64,000 nt of DNA, taken from positions 9,673,387 through 9,737,386 of the forward strand of contig NC_064034.1 in the NCBI RefSeq assembly GCF_932526225.1, in the 5' to 3' direction. This DNA is from Nematostella vectensis (Eukaryota; Cnidaria; Anthozoa; Actiniaria; Edwardsiidae). A program made the position numbers and the translations under genes. Below, piece by piece: positions 1 to 10,753 of this stretch; position 1 is the stretch's first letter; each line of letters opens with the position of its first letter. Below the pieces are notes generated by a model. That model saw nothing but the letters and a program-made list of their open reading frames with translations, did no database searches and was not told the origin of the DNA.

Positions 1-3000
1 ATCCCTGTGCCTGAACACGTGACCGCCACGCACAGCTTGGACCCCGTGAACCAGCATAAGAATCGTTACATCAACATCGTGGCGTATGACCACTCGCGCG
101 TCAAGCTGCAGGACTTCGAGGACGAACCGGGCTCAGACTACATCAACGCCAACTTCTTGCCGGGATATCGCCGTGACAACGCATACATTGCTGCGCAAGG
201 GCCGCTGGCCGAGACATGTAGAGATTTCTGGCGCATGGTCTGGGAGCAAAACTCTAGAACTATTATCATGGTATGCTAGTCTTTAGCAAGAAAGCTTTTT
301 TCCAGTTAAAATAGGTGAAAATGTAGGTGAAGAGTTTGTGATTGCTCATAAAGTCAGTCTCGTGGGAAACGCGCGAAACAAACATTTCAAAACAGCTGTA
401 GCCAATCAGAGCGCGCCATTCGTCGTTAATATATTCAGTTGCGATTCCATCTCCTTACACTTCCCTTTTTTCAGCTACAATTCTGAGAATGGTATTATGA
501 AAATGATTTGAAATTCCGTTGATTCAGGCTGATTTGTTTTGGATACTTGACGGTCACGGGCGGTCATAGGCAGGTGGTCACTAATAATCCATTTCCTTCT
601 CTTGTCAGTTAACAAACCTAAAGGAGCGATGTCGTGACAAGTGTGCTCAATACTGGCCCTCACGCGGCAGTCTATCCTACGAAGATATCACCGTAACCTT
701 AGATAGCGTGACAGAATTAACTCCATATATAGTGCGCACCCTGAGCGTGCAGCGTGAGGGGTGTGATGACGTCAGACAGGTGAAGCAGTTTCACTTCACC
801 AGCTGGCCTGACCATGGGGTACCCACGAGCGTGTGTAATCTACTCGCTTTCGTGCGCGACTCAACCCGAGCGGACCCCCCAGGGGCAGGACCAATGGTAC
901 ATATCGACCTAAAGCTTCGTCAAAATAATGTCCGGATTGATAGTAATGCTGTACATTCGAACTGCATTAAACTCAATATCCAAATTCATAATACACTTTT
1001 GGAAAAAAAAATGGTAGGCAAACTATTTTGTTTTAATAACAGTCGCTTTTCGTGGTTGTTCAGCCAATACAATATTAGGACATTGCATACCATATTTGGT
1101 GCCGCTTCAATCATTTTTTCGCTTTCATGTGAATTTGCAGATATTCGCGTTCACTACGGTTTTGCTGGCCGCCATTTAAAAAAGTGGCCTGGGCGCTTAC
1201 ATTTTAGAATATCACAGGTTTCCCGAGCGCTCGCGCCAGCCTCTTGTAGACCATTCAGAAAAAAATTCGACAGCCCTGAAATGACGTACAACATTTTATT
1301 GCAGGTTGTCCACTGTAGTGCTGGTGTCGGTCGAACTGGCACCTTCATCGTGATTGACGTCATGCTCCAGCAAATCCACGAAGAGAAGACTGTGGATATC
1401 CTCGGCTTCGTCTCGACCCTGCGAAGACACCGGAACCTGATGGTGCAAACCGAGCAGCAGTACATCTTCATCCATGATGCATTGCTCGACGCGATCATTA
1501 GCGGGGAGACTGAGACGAGCGCCAGTGACTTGCGCAGTCACATTCGTCGACTACAAGAGCAGGACCCTGAATCAGGTCAGTCTGGTTTGACCGGTTTTAC
1601 CTGCTTTAATTATTTTTTCTATGTTTGTGCTTGCTTCTTTCGGCTTCATTCGTGCCTTTTAGAGAAATCTTTATGACCTGTCAAGTAACAAAATTTTCAA
1701 TGCCCCCCCTTACGCTTACCCCATATTTTCGGTGCCCCCCCCTCCCCAAAATCGAAGACAGAATGAGCAAAGATAGGAATGGCAATGACAATGTCAAAGG
1801 AACGCAATCAAGAGATTAGCTGCAAGCTGGACAGAAAGTGGAGGGGAAGAAGTTGGCTAAAAACATTAATTTAGAAAAAGTGAAGGCACTCAATTTCTCA
1901 AAGATGCGACTAGCTCCAGGTTGCAACCTGATAATTGTTGATGCAATAGATGTAAAAGAAGCAAAAAGGCTTTTCGATCTTCTCCTTGCAAGAAAAGCGC
2001 AGCATAAGAAAAGAATGAGCGCTTATAGCATTAAAACGTTTTGTTTGTATTTTAGATGGAACATGAGCACTTTATAATATTATATAGCGGAAACCATAAA
2101 AAGATGTATTTAGGGTGTATACATGTTTGCATTGCATAGATAAAATATGGCTTAATACGTTGGACTCCTGGATTGTGAATGCCCTGATTTGACTCAGTGA
2201 ATCAGTGACGCCCCCTTTTAAATTCCAAACACATTCGACGTCCTTAAGACCTCAAAAATTTCTCGAGCCCCCCCCCCCCCTCCCCGACAGTATCCTCACG
2301 CCCCCCCCCCCCCCCCCTTCCCTCGGGATAATAAGTGAACTTTCCCTTACAAATATTTTTTAAGAGCCCTTGTCTGCCACGCCTTTGTAATTGCTTTAAC
2401 ATTGGAAAATAAATTAAGGGAGGCAAACCCAAAATAGCCAACTAAATTTTATGCTATTCACTAAAAGTAATCGACTATATCGCAACAGCCTCCACAAATC
2501 CGCCGATGGGAATGGATCCCTTCTCGCACTTGGTATTTTGCTAGGATGATGAAATTGCGGCGTACCGAGGATTTTAGCGCTAAGAGATCACGTGACTGTT
2601 TGGTGGCAAACTAGCGCGCAGTCCCCTATTGAAAGACTGATTCCGATTGCTTTATGGTCCAGGGTACACTCCAATGTTCACCGAGTTTCAAAAACTCTCT
2701 CGCTGCATCAACTCGTCCCTGTCATTAAACGCTGCCACTCATCCCGTCAACAAGCGCAAAAACCGCTACGCGAACGTCCTGCCTTATGACGTCACTAGGG
2801 TACGACTCAGCATGCAAGTGGGCGTGGAGGGATCAGATTACATCAACGCAAACTACATCGATGGCTACATGGCCAAGAGGACGTTCATCGCGACCCAGGC
2901 CCCCATCCCGGAGACCATTCCGGATTTCTGGCGCATGGTCTGGGAGCAAAACTGCTGTACCATTGTGACGCTTGCCCAGGAAGTCGAACAAGCGAAGGTA

Positions 3001-5991
3001 TAACTAGGATTGTTTTTTGTTGTCAAATGTTCCTGGATGATAGCTTGTTGTTTTCTCAGGCAAAGATGCATCGCTATTGGCCAGGAAAGCAACCAATCAC
3101 GTTTGGCTCTCTTGTGGTGGAGATGCAAGACAAAGTGAAGTCTGGACACCTGGTCGTGCGAATCTTTAAGCTTACCAACACTGAGGTAACCATAACAACA
3201 CATTCACTTCCAATAGAGTAACCATAACAACACATTCACTTCCACTAGAGTAACCATAACAACACATTTACTTCTACTAAAGTAACCATATCAACGCAAA
3301 TTTAAATGACACTTGTCTGATGAGAACACATCTCTTCATGAAACGTCGCTCCTGCCATGTACATGTCACGAAATGTCCTGAGAAGGAAAGAGAGGAGGGG
3401 GGCTGGAGAAGTCTGTTTGCTTTTAAGAGGAGTGCATCGATGAATGAAAACCAATCTTCTCTAGTTTAGCCCAGGGAGAATTTTTCCCGTGAGAATTGAG
3501 CCTTGTAACTCAACTCCCCTTTTGCATGTTTGCTACCAGGCAAGCGCTTTTCGTAAAGTCCACGCCACGTCTTTGTCGTAACTTACCCTTCGTATGTTGA
3601 CTCGCCTCACGGCCTAACTCGCCTCCCGTAATCCACCTTTTTGGCGCTGGAAAGGCGAGTTTGTTTCGTTCTAGCTCCGAAAGGGTGAATTTAGCTCACC
3701 TTTCGTATGTTGAACCGCCTCATGGCCTAACTCGCCACCCGTAATTTGGCTTGCCTTTCGTATGTCGACTCGCCTCACGGCCTAACTTGCCTCCCGTAAT
3801 TTGGCTTGCCTTTCGTATGTTGACTCGCCTCACGGCCTAACTTGCCTTCCGTAATTTGGCTTGCCTTTCGTATGTTGACTCACCTCACGGCCTAACTTGC
3901 CTCCCGTAATTTGGCTTGCCTTTCGTATGTTGAATCGCCTCACGGCCTAACTTGCCTCCCGTAATTTGGCTTGCCTTTCGTATGTTGACTCGCCTCACGG
4001 CCTAACTCGCCTCCCGTAATTTGGCTCGCCTTTCGTGAGTTGACTCGCCTCACGGCCTAACTCGCCCTTCGTATGTTGACTCGCCTCATGTCCTAACACG
4101 CCCTTCGTATGTTGCCTCGCCTTATGTCCTAACTCGCCCTTCGTATGTTGACTCGCCTTATGTCCTAACTCGCCCTTCGTATGTTGATTTGCCTCATGTC
4201 CTAACACGCCCATCGTATGTTGCCTCGCCTTATGTCCTAACTCGCCTTTCGTATGTTGACTTGCCTCATGTCCTAACACGCCCTTCGTATGTTGCCTCGC
4301 CTCATGTCCTAACACGCCCTTCGTATGTTGACTTGCCTCATGTCCTAACACGCCCTTCGTATGTTGACTCGCCTCTTGGCGTAACTCACCCTTCGTATGT
4401 TGACTTGCCTCATGTCTTCTGTACTTTCCCCAGGTCAGCGCGTCCCGTGATGTCCGTCAGTTCCATTACACGTCCTGGACCGAGGAGAACCCTCTTGAGG
4501 ATGGCCTGTCCAGATGTCAGCTGATTGACTTAATCGGACAAGTTCAGTACTGGCAAGCGGAGAGCGGGCGTCACCCGATAATCGTACACTGCAGGTGGAC
4601 ACCAGTCTTTAAATCTTTAAATATCACCTCTGTCTTATTGGCTTTGTGTTAGGCTTTGTCAGATCTTCCATACATTTTTTTTCAGTACTTTAAGGTGTGT
4701 GGACATCAGTTTTATTTTAATTATATCCCCTGTCTTATTTCTGTTGTTAGACTTTGTCGTTTTGTTTTTTATACATCATTCCGGCTTTTTGAGGTGTAAA
4801 TATATATCCCGTTGATGAAGCATGACGACAGTGGGAACCCGTTAACTCGAACCTTCAAAGAAAGCAAAAAAAAACGAGCTTTCGAGTATTCTGGAAGTCA
4901 AAATTAGCCTCTAGTCTGTTAGCTTGCGTTATGCAAGTGCGACTTATCGGTAAAATTCGCGTTATGCGAATGTTTAGCCCTTTGTGGTGCAGGTTATCAT
5001 GCAGGTTTTCAAATGCTTTGCTCTGTTCGCAGTGCGGGTGTCGGCCGCACGGGCGTATTCTGTGCTGTTAGCATTCTGATCGAGCGTCTCAAAGCGGAGG
5101 CGATGGTGGATGTCTTCCAGACCGTCAAACAGCTTCGAGAGCAGCGACCTGCGATGGTCCAAACCAAGGTTTGTCCCTACTACTGCTGGTATTTCATTTC
5201 TGTTTAGTAGACTCAGGCCGGGGGGGGGGGAGGATTTTGGTACAGTCGGCTATTGAGATGAGTATTATAAAAAAAAATTATTTCAAGCCAAGGCGAGTGC
5301 AATTTGAGGGTATCCTATTCGCGGCTTTCTTTGAGGCTGAAAACATTGGTTAGTTAAGACTGTTGACTACAGTAAATAATTGAGAGCCTTAAAAAACGCA
5401 CATTGGACCATCTCCCATCCATAACACAGCCTGCGAGCATAAGACTGTCCTCGGGTTTTTTTCATGGATATGTAAGATGCTTGTTCGCGAGGCATTCACA
5501 CGGTGTCATTTGTGTAGAAATCAACGATGTTGTTATGTTTTGATTGACCAAGGGACAATCGGTTATTGACATCACAATAATTTAACGTAATATGTATATG
5601 GCAGGGTCAATACGACTTTTGTTACCAAGTGGTGCTAGAATATCTCGCGTCCTTCGAGCCGCCAGAAGCCTCTTCAGAAGGTCCAAACACCTCTTACCCG
5701 TTCCCAGACTCCATACCACCCTTCGTCACCCAACCACAGGATACCCGACAGAGTAAAAGACCATCTAAATCGGATTTGTACGAGGAAACAACCATAGCAA
5801 GCTCTGACACCTCACCAAAACATAGTGAATTTAAGATTAAGAACTCCTCTCCCCAATCTTCGCCCGCTCACTCGGTACCGATAGAGCCTGGGGAGGAGTC
5901 AGGTCCTCTTTTAGCCGGACAAGAAGATCTGTCGGATGACAGTTCTGATTACGAGGAAACGCCCATCTTTGGCGACAGTAGCGAGGCGTAA
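1..5991 (+). CDS. Receptor-type protein tyrosine phosphatase, cytoplasmic tandem PTP domains and C-terminus (5' partial)
   Basis: Exons read as 1-270, 609-896, 1305-1575, 2663-2997, 3060-3185, 4434-4594, 5033-5168 and 5605-5991. All have GT-AG borders and matching phases, giving 657 residues plus stop. The first catalytic domain (D1) has the KNRY substrate loop, YINANF, the WPDHG acid loop, the [10 protein letters not shown] cysteine loop and a QTEQQY Q-loop, so it should dephosphorylate phosphotyrosine. D2 keeps KNRY and the cysteine loop (split over exons 6 and 7), but its acid loop reads SWTEEN instead of WPDHG. The last exon adds about 110 Ser/Pro/acidic residues with YEET and DYEET motifs. 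Receptor PTPs of this kind act at the inner plasma membrane. D1 and D2 resemble both the LAR (R2A) and the R2B classes, so I leave the subtype open. The ectodomain and membrane segment lie outside the window. An AATAAA overlaps the stop at 5990-5995 but is probably too close to be the poly(A) signal. Confidence 0.95.
1149..1271 (+). mobile_element. Dispersed short repeat, family A, copy 1 (intronic)
   Basis: About 120 bp beginning with a CACTACGGTTTTGCTGGCC-like stretch and ending with AGACCATTCAGAAAAA. The same order of blocks (CTACxxTTTTGCTGxC, then CCATxTTxxAA, then a GGTTTCCCGxGCGCTxGC-like core, then TTxTAGACCAT) recurs at 6144-6264 on the same strand and at 11141-11259 reversed. This copy lies in the phosphatase intron between exons 2 and 3. 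It has no coding capacity and is probably a non-autonomous transposon remnant. Confidence 0.7.
1576..2662 (+). other. Phosphatase intron between D1 and D2
   Basis: This intron separates the two catalytic domains. It holds C-rich low-complexity runs (1707-1748 and 2268-2322) and a 79-codon open stretch at 1838-2077 that looks like a lysine-rich peptide but matches no family I know and lacks splice context. I see no exon in it. Confidence 0.6.
3186..3295 (+). repeat. 32-bp tandem repeat starting exactly at a 5' splice site
   Basis: Four copies, the last partial, of a 32-bp unit begin at 3186, 3218, 3250 and 3282. Each starts GTAACCATAACAACACATT. The first copy is the donor site of phosphatase exon 5, so three extra donor-like GTAACC sites lie immediately downstream in the intron. 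Copies differ at only a few positions. Confidence 0.85.
3590..4420 (+). repeat. Compound minisatellite (55-bp then 36-bp units) in a phosphatase intron
   Basis: The left part (about 3590-4040) repeats a 55-bp unit containing TTTCGTATGTTGACTCGCC and CACGGCCTAACTTGCC; starts are spaced 55 bp at 3746, 3801 and 3856. The right part (about 4040-4420) repeats a 36-bp unit with CCCTTCGTATGTTGACTCGC and TATGTCCTAAC. The array stops about 14 bases before the acceptor of exon 6 (exon starts 4434). Open frames across it on either strand are a by-product of the 36-bp period. Confidence 0.9.
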
Positions 5992-6143
5992 TAAAAGTAT
6001 ATGTTAGGAATTCATGAAAACAGCACTAGCGTGGTTAAACACATATCGATAAATCTTCTTTTAAAAACTGTCGTTTTTCTAGCTCGCTTGGTCATTTCCT
6101 TATATGGCATTACGTAACATATTTGGGAGTCCGCAGGATTTCG

Positions 6144-6264
6144 TGTTTACTACGATTTTGCTGGCAGCCATCTTTGAAATGGAGCCTAGACCCTAACGTT
6201 TTTGAATATCACAGGTCTTCCGCGCGCTCGCCCCAGGCTCTTTTAGACCATATAGAAAAACGAC
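6144..6264 (+). mobile_element. Dispersed short repeat, family A, copy 2
   Basis: Shows the same blocks as 1149-1271: TTTACTACGATTTTGCTGGC, a middle GAATATCACAGGT, a CGCGCGCTCGCC core and TTTTAGACCATATAGAAAAA. It lies just downstream of the phosphatase gene. Confidence 0.7.
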
Positions 6265-6509
6265 AGCCATTGATTGGTATGTTGTGACCGCAATCTCGCT
6301 TGCTTGTACACACACAAGCAATATATTGTCTGTAAACTGTAAAGCAATAGGGCCAACGACCACAGCGACAGCAAGGAAAACGTGACCAAAAATACTCTTA
6401 TTCTTTAGTCTGGTTTCCATATAATCGCACACTATCGCACACGAAAACCCATTTGTGTGCGATCATATGGAAGCAAGCCTTTAGCGCTCAATTCTGTATG
6501 GGACCTTAC

Positions 6510-7110
6510 GCAAATAAAACGGCGACTGTAGAGACCAATAGAAAACTCACAGACCCAGACGTGAAATGCACTCAGAAATGGACTCTGTCTGATACATTTC
6601 AGCCGTTTTCTTTCAAACCACGAAATGAAAACTCGGGGACGGCGACGTGTGTGCTGTTAACCAGACTTTAAATTGTTCACTATGATGGAAATAGTTGTAG
6701 GCGTATCTTTTTCGGGACTGTAAAAAACGAGTTATTTTTTTATCGAATCTAGTTAAGCGCTAAGCGTAAAAGCATTTTGAGGGTTCACGTTGGCCTTGCC
6801 GTCGCCGTCATCGTTGGCAGCGCGAACGGCGACGGCAGAAACAATTGAAAACAAAGAGCCAGACGTGAAATATATTCTGAAATGGATTCTGTCAGCCGTT
6901 GTCCTTCATTCTACAACTTGAAAACTCCAAGTTTCACAGTCTAGCGAGGACGGAAACGTGTGCGCTGAATGTCAGAAATAAGATTCTAGGCTTTGCTATA
7001 GATTTTGGGACTACAAAAACGAGTGAATTCTACCAAAACTAGCTTAACATTGAACGCAAAGAATGAAAGCTTTTTTGGGAATCGTGTTGTCCCTGCAGTC
7101 GCCGTCGTAG
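6510..7110. repeat. Diverged tandem duplication of about 305 bp
   Basis: Landmarks recur in order about 305 bp apart: CCAGACGTGAAAT (about 6553 and 6858), TCxGAAATGGAxTCTGTC, CGTGTGxGCTG, GGGACTxxAAAAACGAGT and a final AAxGCTTTT or AAAGCATTTT block. No protein is encoded. A GC-rich hairpin (GTCGCCGTCATCG against CGAACGGCGACGGC, about 6800-6835) lies between the copies. Confidence 0.65.
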
Positions 7111-7684
7111 TTGCTTTAAAAATTCTCAAATGTGCTTTGGCTGTCTTCATGGGTCACGGCAATGAGTGGTAACCCATGGTTAGGCTATGTACATTTGCAA
7201 GATGGTCCATAGTAAGTCACGGAAGTAGCATTGCACAATCTCACCATTATATCACAAGCTTAATTTATGTGGGGTTTCTGAGCGTGACTCTTTTTTTTTT
7301 TTTTTTTTTTTGCGTTTTATCGCGGAAAACTCAAGTCTATCGCTTTTGGTCGAGCGTGATAGCGTAAAAATACGGGGGGGGGGGGGGGGGCAATCCCGCG
7401 TACGTAGCACCAAAATGGCGGCCGATTACCCGATAGATCAAGTTTTTCTGTGATAAACCACCATCTATCTCAAACATGCTACTCTGATAAGAAAAATAAG
7501 AGTTTTCTGGCGAAGCTTGACGGTAGCGTTCTCGCTTAATTCATAACTAACTTGTATATTTTTTATAGGTAATATTACAATTTCATCTTTTGCGGCCAAC
7601 CATATTTGTTGGAAGGTATTACTTTTTTTCCTATTGTATATTCTGTTAAATCCTACAGCTTATCGATCTCTACGCCTAAGTTCA

Positions 7685-7810
7685 AACGTCGTATTATCCA
7701 TGAGCCGTATTCAATGCAAATATGTGCAAATGAATCGAGTCGATTGTTGATTGTTTCATCTTCATTTGCACGCATATGCCTTAAATACGGCTCATGGGTA
7801 ATACGGCGTT
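7685..7810. mobile_element. Palindromic hairpin element, 126 bp
   Basis: The left arm (7685-7733) and right arm (about 7762-7810) are near-perfect inverted repeats. Left tip is AACGTCGTATTATCCATGAG; right tip reversed is AACGCCGTATTACCCATGAG. Only about 28 bases form the loop. A typical miniature foldback (MITE) remnant, without coding potential. Confidence 0.75.
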
Positions 7811-7960
7811 AACTGTACTACTGTACAGTTAACAGAAACATTATTGAGAAAAATCAATATAAGAAGCTTGATATATGGAAAAGGAAATTGTGATTAAAAC
7901 TCTCGTGAAAGGGTAGGCCAAGTAAACACTCCATGGGAAAATAATTAATTATTATTGTTA

Positions 7961-8232
7961 CGTTGCGCGGGGGACTGAGTCGAGTTGATATGCGAACAGC
8001 CTGCTGAGACAACTTTAGGGGACGCCATTCATCATGGCGTCGAACGATTCAATGCTGATGTTGGGAATCTAACAAAGGAAGTTTCTGGCAGCAGATTTAC
8101 CAAAACGTACCATTTTCTAGCTTACATTCAGCATCATATCAACATGTTCACGGCGCCATGTCGAATGGCGTCCCCGAAAATCATCCCAGCATGCTTTTCG
8201 CATATCAACTCGACACATACCCCCGCTCAACG
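7961..8232. mobile_element. MITE with about 70-bp terminal inverted repeats and a TA target site
   Basis: The left end starts CGTTGCGCGGGGG. The right end, reversed, starts CGTTGAGCGGGGG. Pairing continues through GTCGAGTTGATATGCGAA and GGGGACGCCATTC on both arms. The element is bordered by TA on both sides (TTA before 7961, TAA after 8232), as in Tc1/mariner-type insertions. No transposase is present, so it is non-autonomous. Confidence 0.75.
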
Positions 8233-10753
8233 TAAGAATGGCGAATGGTGTGTTGTTTTCAATGAGGGTAACACTTATATAAATACCAAGTAAATTTAGT
8301 AAGAAAGCAATGTTTTTACATTCAATCAAACTATAGATTTGACAATACATTTCTATTTCCAATAAGAAATTATTTTGTATATCGCCATGTGAAACATACA
8401 GAATTTTATAAATGGTATATTTAACAATCAAATTTTAAGTTATTAGTATATGTGAATTGAAACTATTTGTAAATATATGAAAGTAGCGATATTGCATATA
8501 AAGATACTTTTGTAAGTGATAGTTTGCTGGTTCACTCTCAATTGATATTAAACGTTTTTGAAACGCAATAAAATGGTGAAGCCGTATTGGCAAGAATTAT
8601 TAGATATAATTAACCCTTTGACTCCTGGCTATTTTTTAAGCTGAATTTACAAAAAAACAAACTGAAAACAGATACCTCCCTCCCCTATTTTGAGTTTTAT
8701 ACAGCCCGTCAAAGTCAAACACCGCTGCACCTAGTCAGCGGTATCCAAGCTTTCCAACAGCTTGTATTTTTCACAAAACTACAGCTATAAGCATATTGGG
8801 AGAGTGTTCTAGGACATCATGAAGTCTATTGGGGCATAGTTGTGTGCTGTGCTTATGAATATTTGCAAGCAAAGGTGGATTCATGGTGATTTTTTCTTGT
8901 TTGGCTTTGCCTGGATGAGAAAATAATTTTCCAATTAATCACCACAGCTCTCCTAAATGCTGTCTTTTCTAAAACCAAATTGATTCTAATTTTTTTCTCT
9001 CTCTCTTGTGCGGTATTTTGAGCGTTTTGTTGAGAGAGGTGATTCCGCTTTTTTTTCCTTGTTCGATTTGAAGTTTGTCAAAGAACCTGAGCTATTTTTA
9101 AATAAAGAGTAGTTGCTATCACCTACTAGTCTAGCGTTGTGTTTATGTTTGCTTTTTGCGTGTTCTTTGGCCGTATTAAAGCGCCTTTTTCAAGATTCAC
9201 GATTTGAAATTTTAAACGAATTAGACTACACACGTCTTTTCAACAATTTGTTTTTTTTATTTTTCACTTATTTTGTTTTTCGCCCTATGTTTATTGTAAA
9301 ATCAATAGCGACAAATAAAGGCCTGTGGAGAGACCAGGTGATTGAAATAGTTTATCTTCAAGGCCAAAATTCGCCCCTTAAGAGTGAGGTAGTTTAGAGG
9401 TAGACTGATAGTTAATATTAATAACTTATTTAAGGCGTGATGAATCGAATTAACTAAAGTATTAATGTAGAGAGTCCTTAGAATACGAAATATTTGGCTA
9501 AAAAAAGGTAAACAAACAAGCAGCAGTGTAATGTTAGGAGTCTTAGTTTGCATCGCAAAATTCACAACCCAAATCTACTCACCATTATTAAATAATGTCT
9601 GAAAAAAACATAAAAATGAGTAAGCTTGTGTCTCCAACTTTAATTTAGGTTTTACAATTAAAAAAAGGATATTTTGAAATTTTTTCCTATGCATTTTGTC
9701 GGACTTTTCCCGCGAATTTCGCGCGTTATTTGCTGCTAACTTAGAAAATCACGCGCGAGGTGTTCATGGACAGGGTTTTAACCACCCCCTCCCCCCCCCC
9801 CTCCCTAGTCGCCATTCTTGATTGCGCATGCAGCGCGCGCGTATAAAATGCAAAAACATCTCAAGGCTATAAAATGTTTGCTGAAGAGATTTGTATTCTG
9901 AAGTTGAATAATCATTTGCCTACCAGGTTGAGATATCAAGATGTGGTACAATTTGTAACCACGCAGCCATCTTCAGCCTGTAGACGAGAACTAGTTTAGC
10001 GAGCTCTTCTATTTTCGCATGCAATCGATCTACTGTACGTCACAACTGACTGGACCCGGGCCCTCCAGTTACGGCCTTTTTTCCGAAGGTTGAGCAAAAT
10101 ACCTCAATATTACAGATTTGGCGCGAACTCGCGTTTCATAGGGTTTATACGAACCACATACCTTTGGGAGATAAAAATGTAAAGAATTGACCAAATCTAC
10201 TTCCAATCTTTAAACTTTGAAAGGTTATTTGGACTTTAAATAAAAAGTGAAAGTTTTTTGGCGTTTTGACAGCCGAGGGGGGAGGGGGGAGGGGGGGGCA
10301 CACACCTGTACGCAACTGCATATGTACTTTTTTTTTTCATGAAATTTTCCGTGCACAACTTCTCGCGCGATTTTAATGTTACTCAAAATTCTTTAAATTT
10401 GTATTAAAGCTTCTTTCCTAGACATTATTAGGCGTAAAAATGATTGATTACAGGAATTTGAATAGTGCGAGATATTCTCTCACGTACTTTAGCAAGCCAA
10501 AAGCGTTCACAGTCCGAATTGTGTAAAATGGCAAAAATGGAGACACATTCCTAGTTGACTGCTTGCACATCTCGCATAAGATTGGTCAGAACAAACATTC
10601 CATACATGTTTCTACTGGTCTTGATGTAAACGGCCAGTGATCATTTCTTTTTATCCGAATGCGTAAGTTGTACTGCAACTATCGGACACTCTTTTTAAAA
10701 TCTGTAGGCGTTCACTTATTCGCTGTATTAATAAGCGTTAACTCTCAATTTGC
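8233..10753. other. AT-rich intergenic stretch, nothing coding recognised
   Basis: This stretch has only short open frames with no family resemblance. It holds C-rich and G-rich runs (9785-9803 and 10276-10300). I see no tRNA, rRNA or credible exon. Confidence 0.6.

Noticed and set aside
1838-2077. 79-codon lysine-rich frame in the phosphatase intron
   Set aside because: No homology I recognise, no splice signals and located between two catalytic-domain exons that join perfectly without it.
3995-4524. Repetitive frames (HEASQHTKG-type and [10 protein letters not shown]-type peptides)
   Set aside because: They are translations of the phosphatase intron minisatellite; the plus-strand one only runs by chance into exon 6 out of frame.
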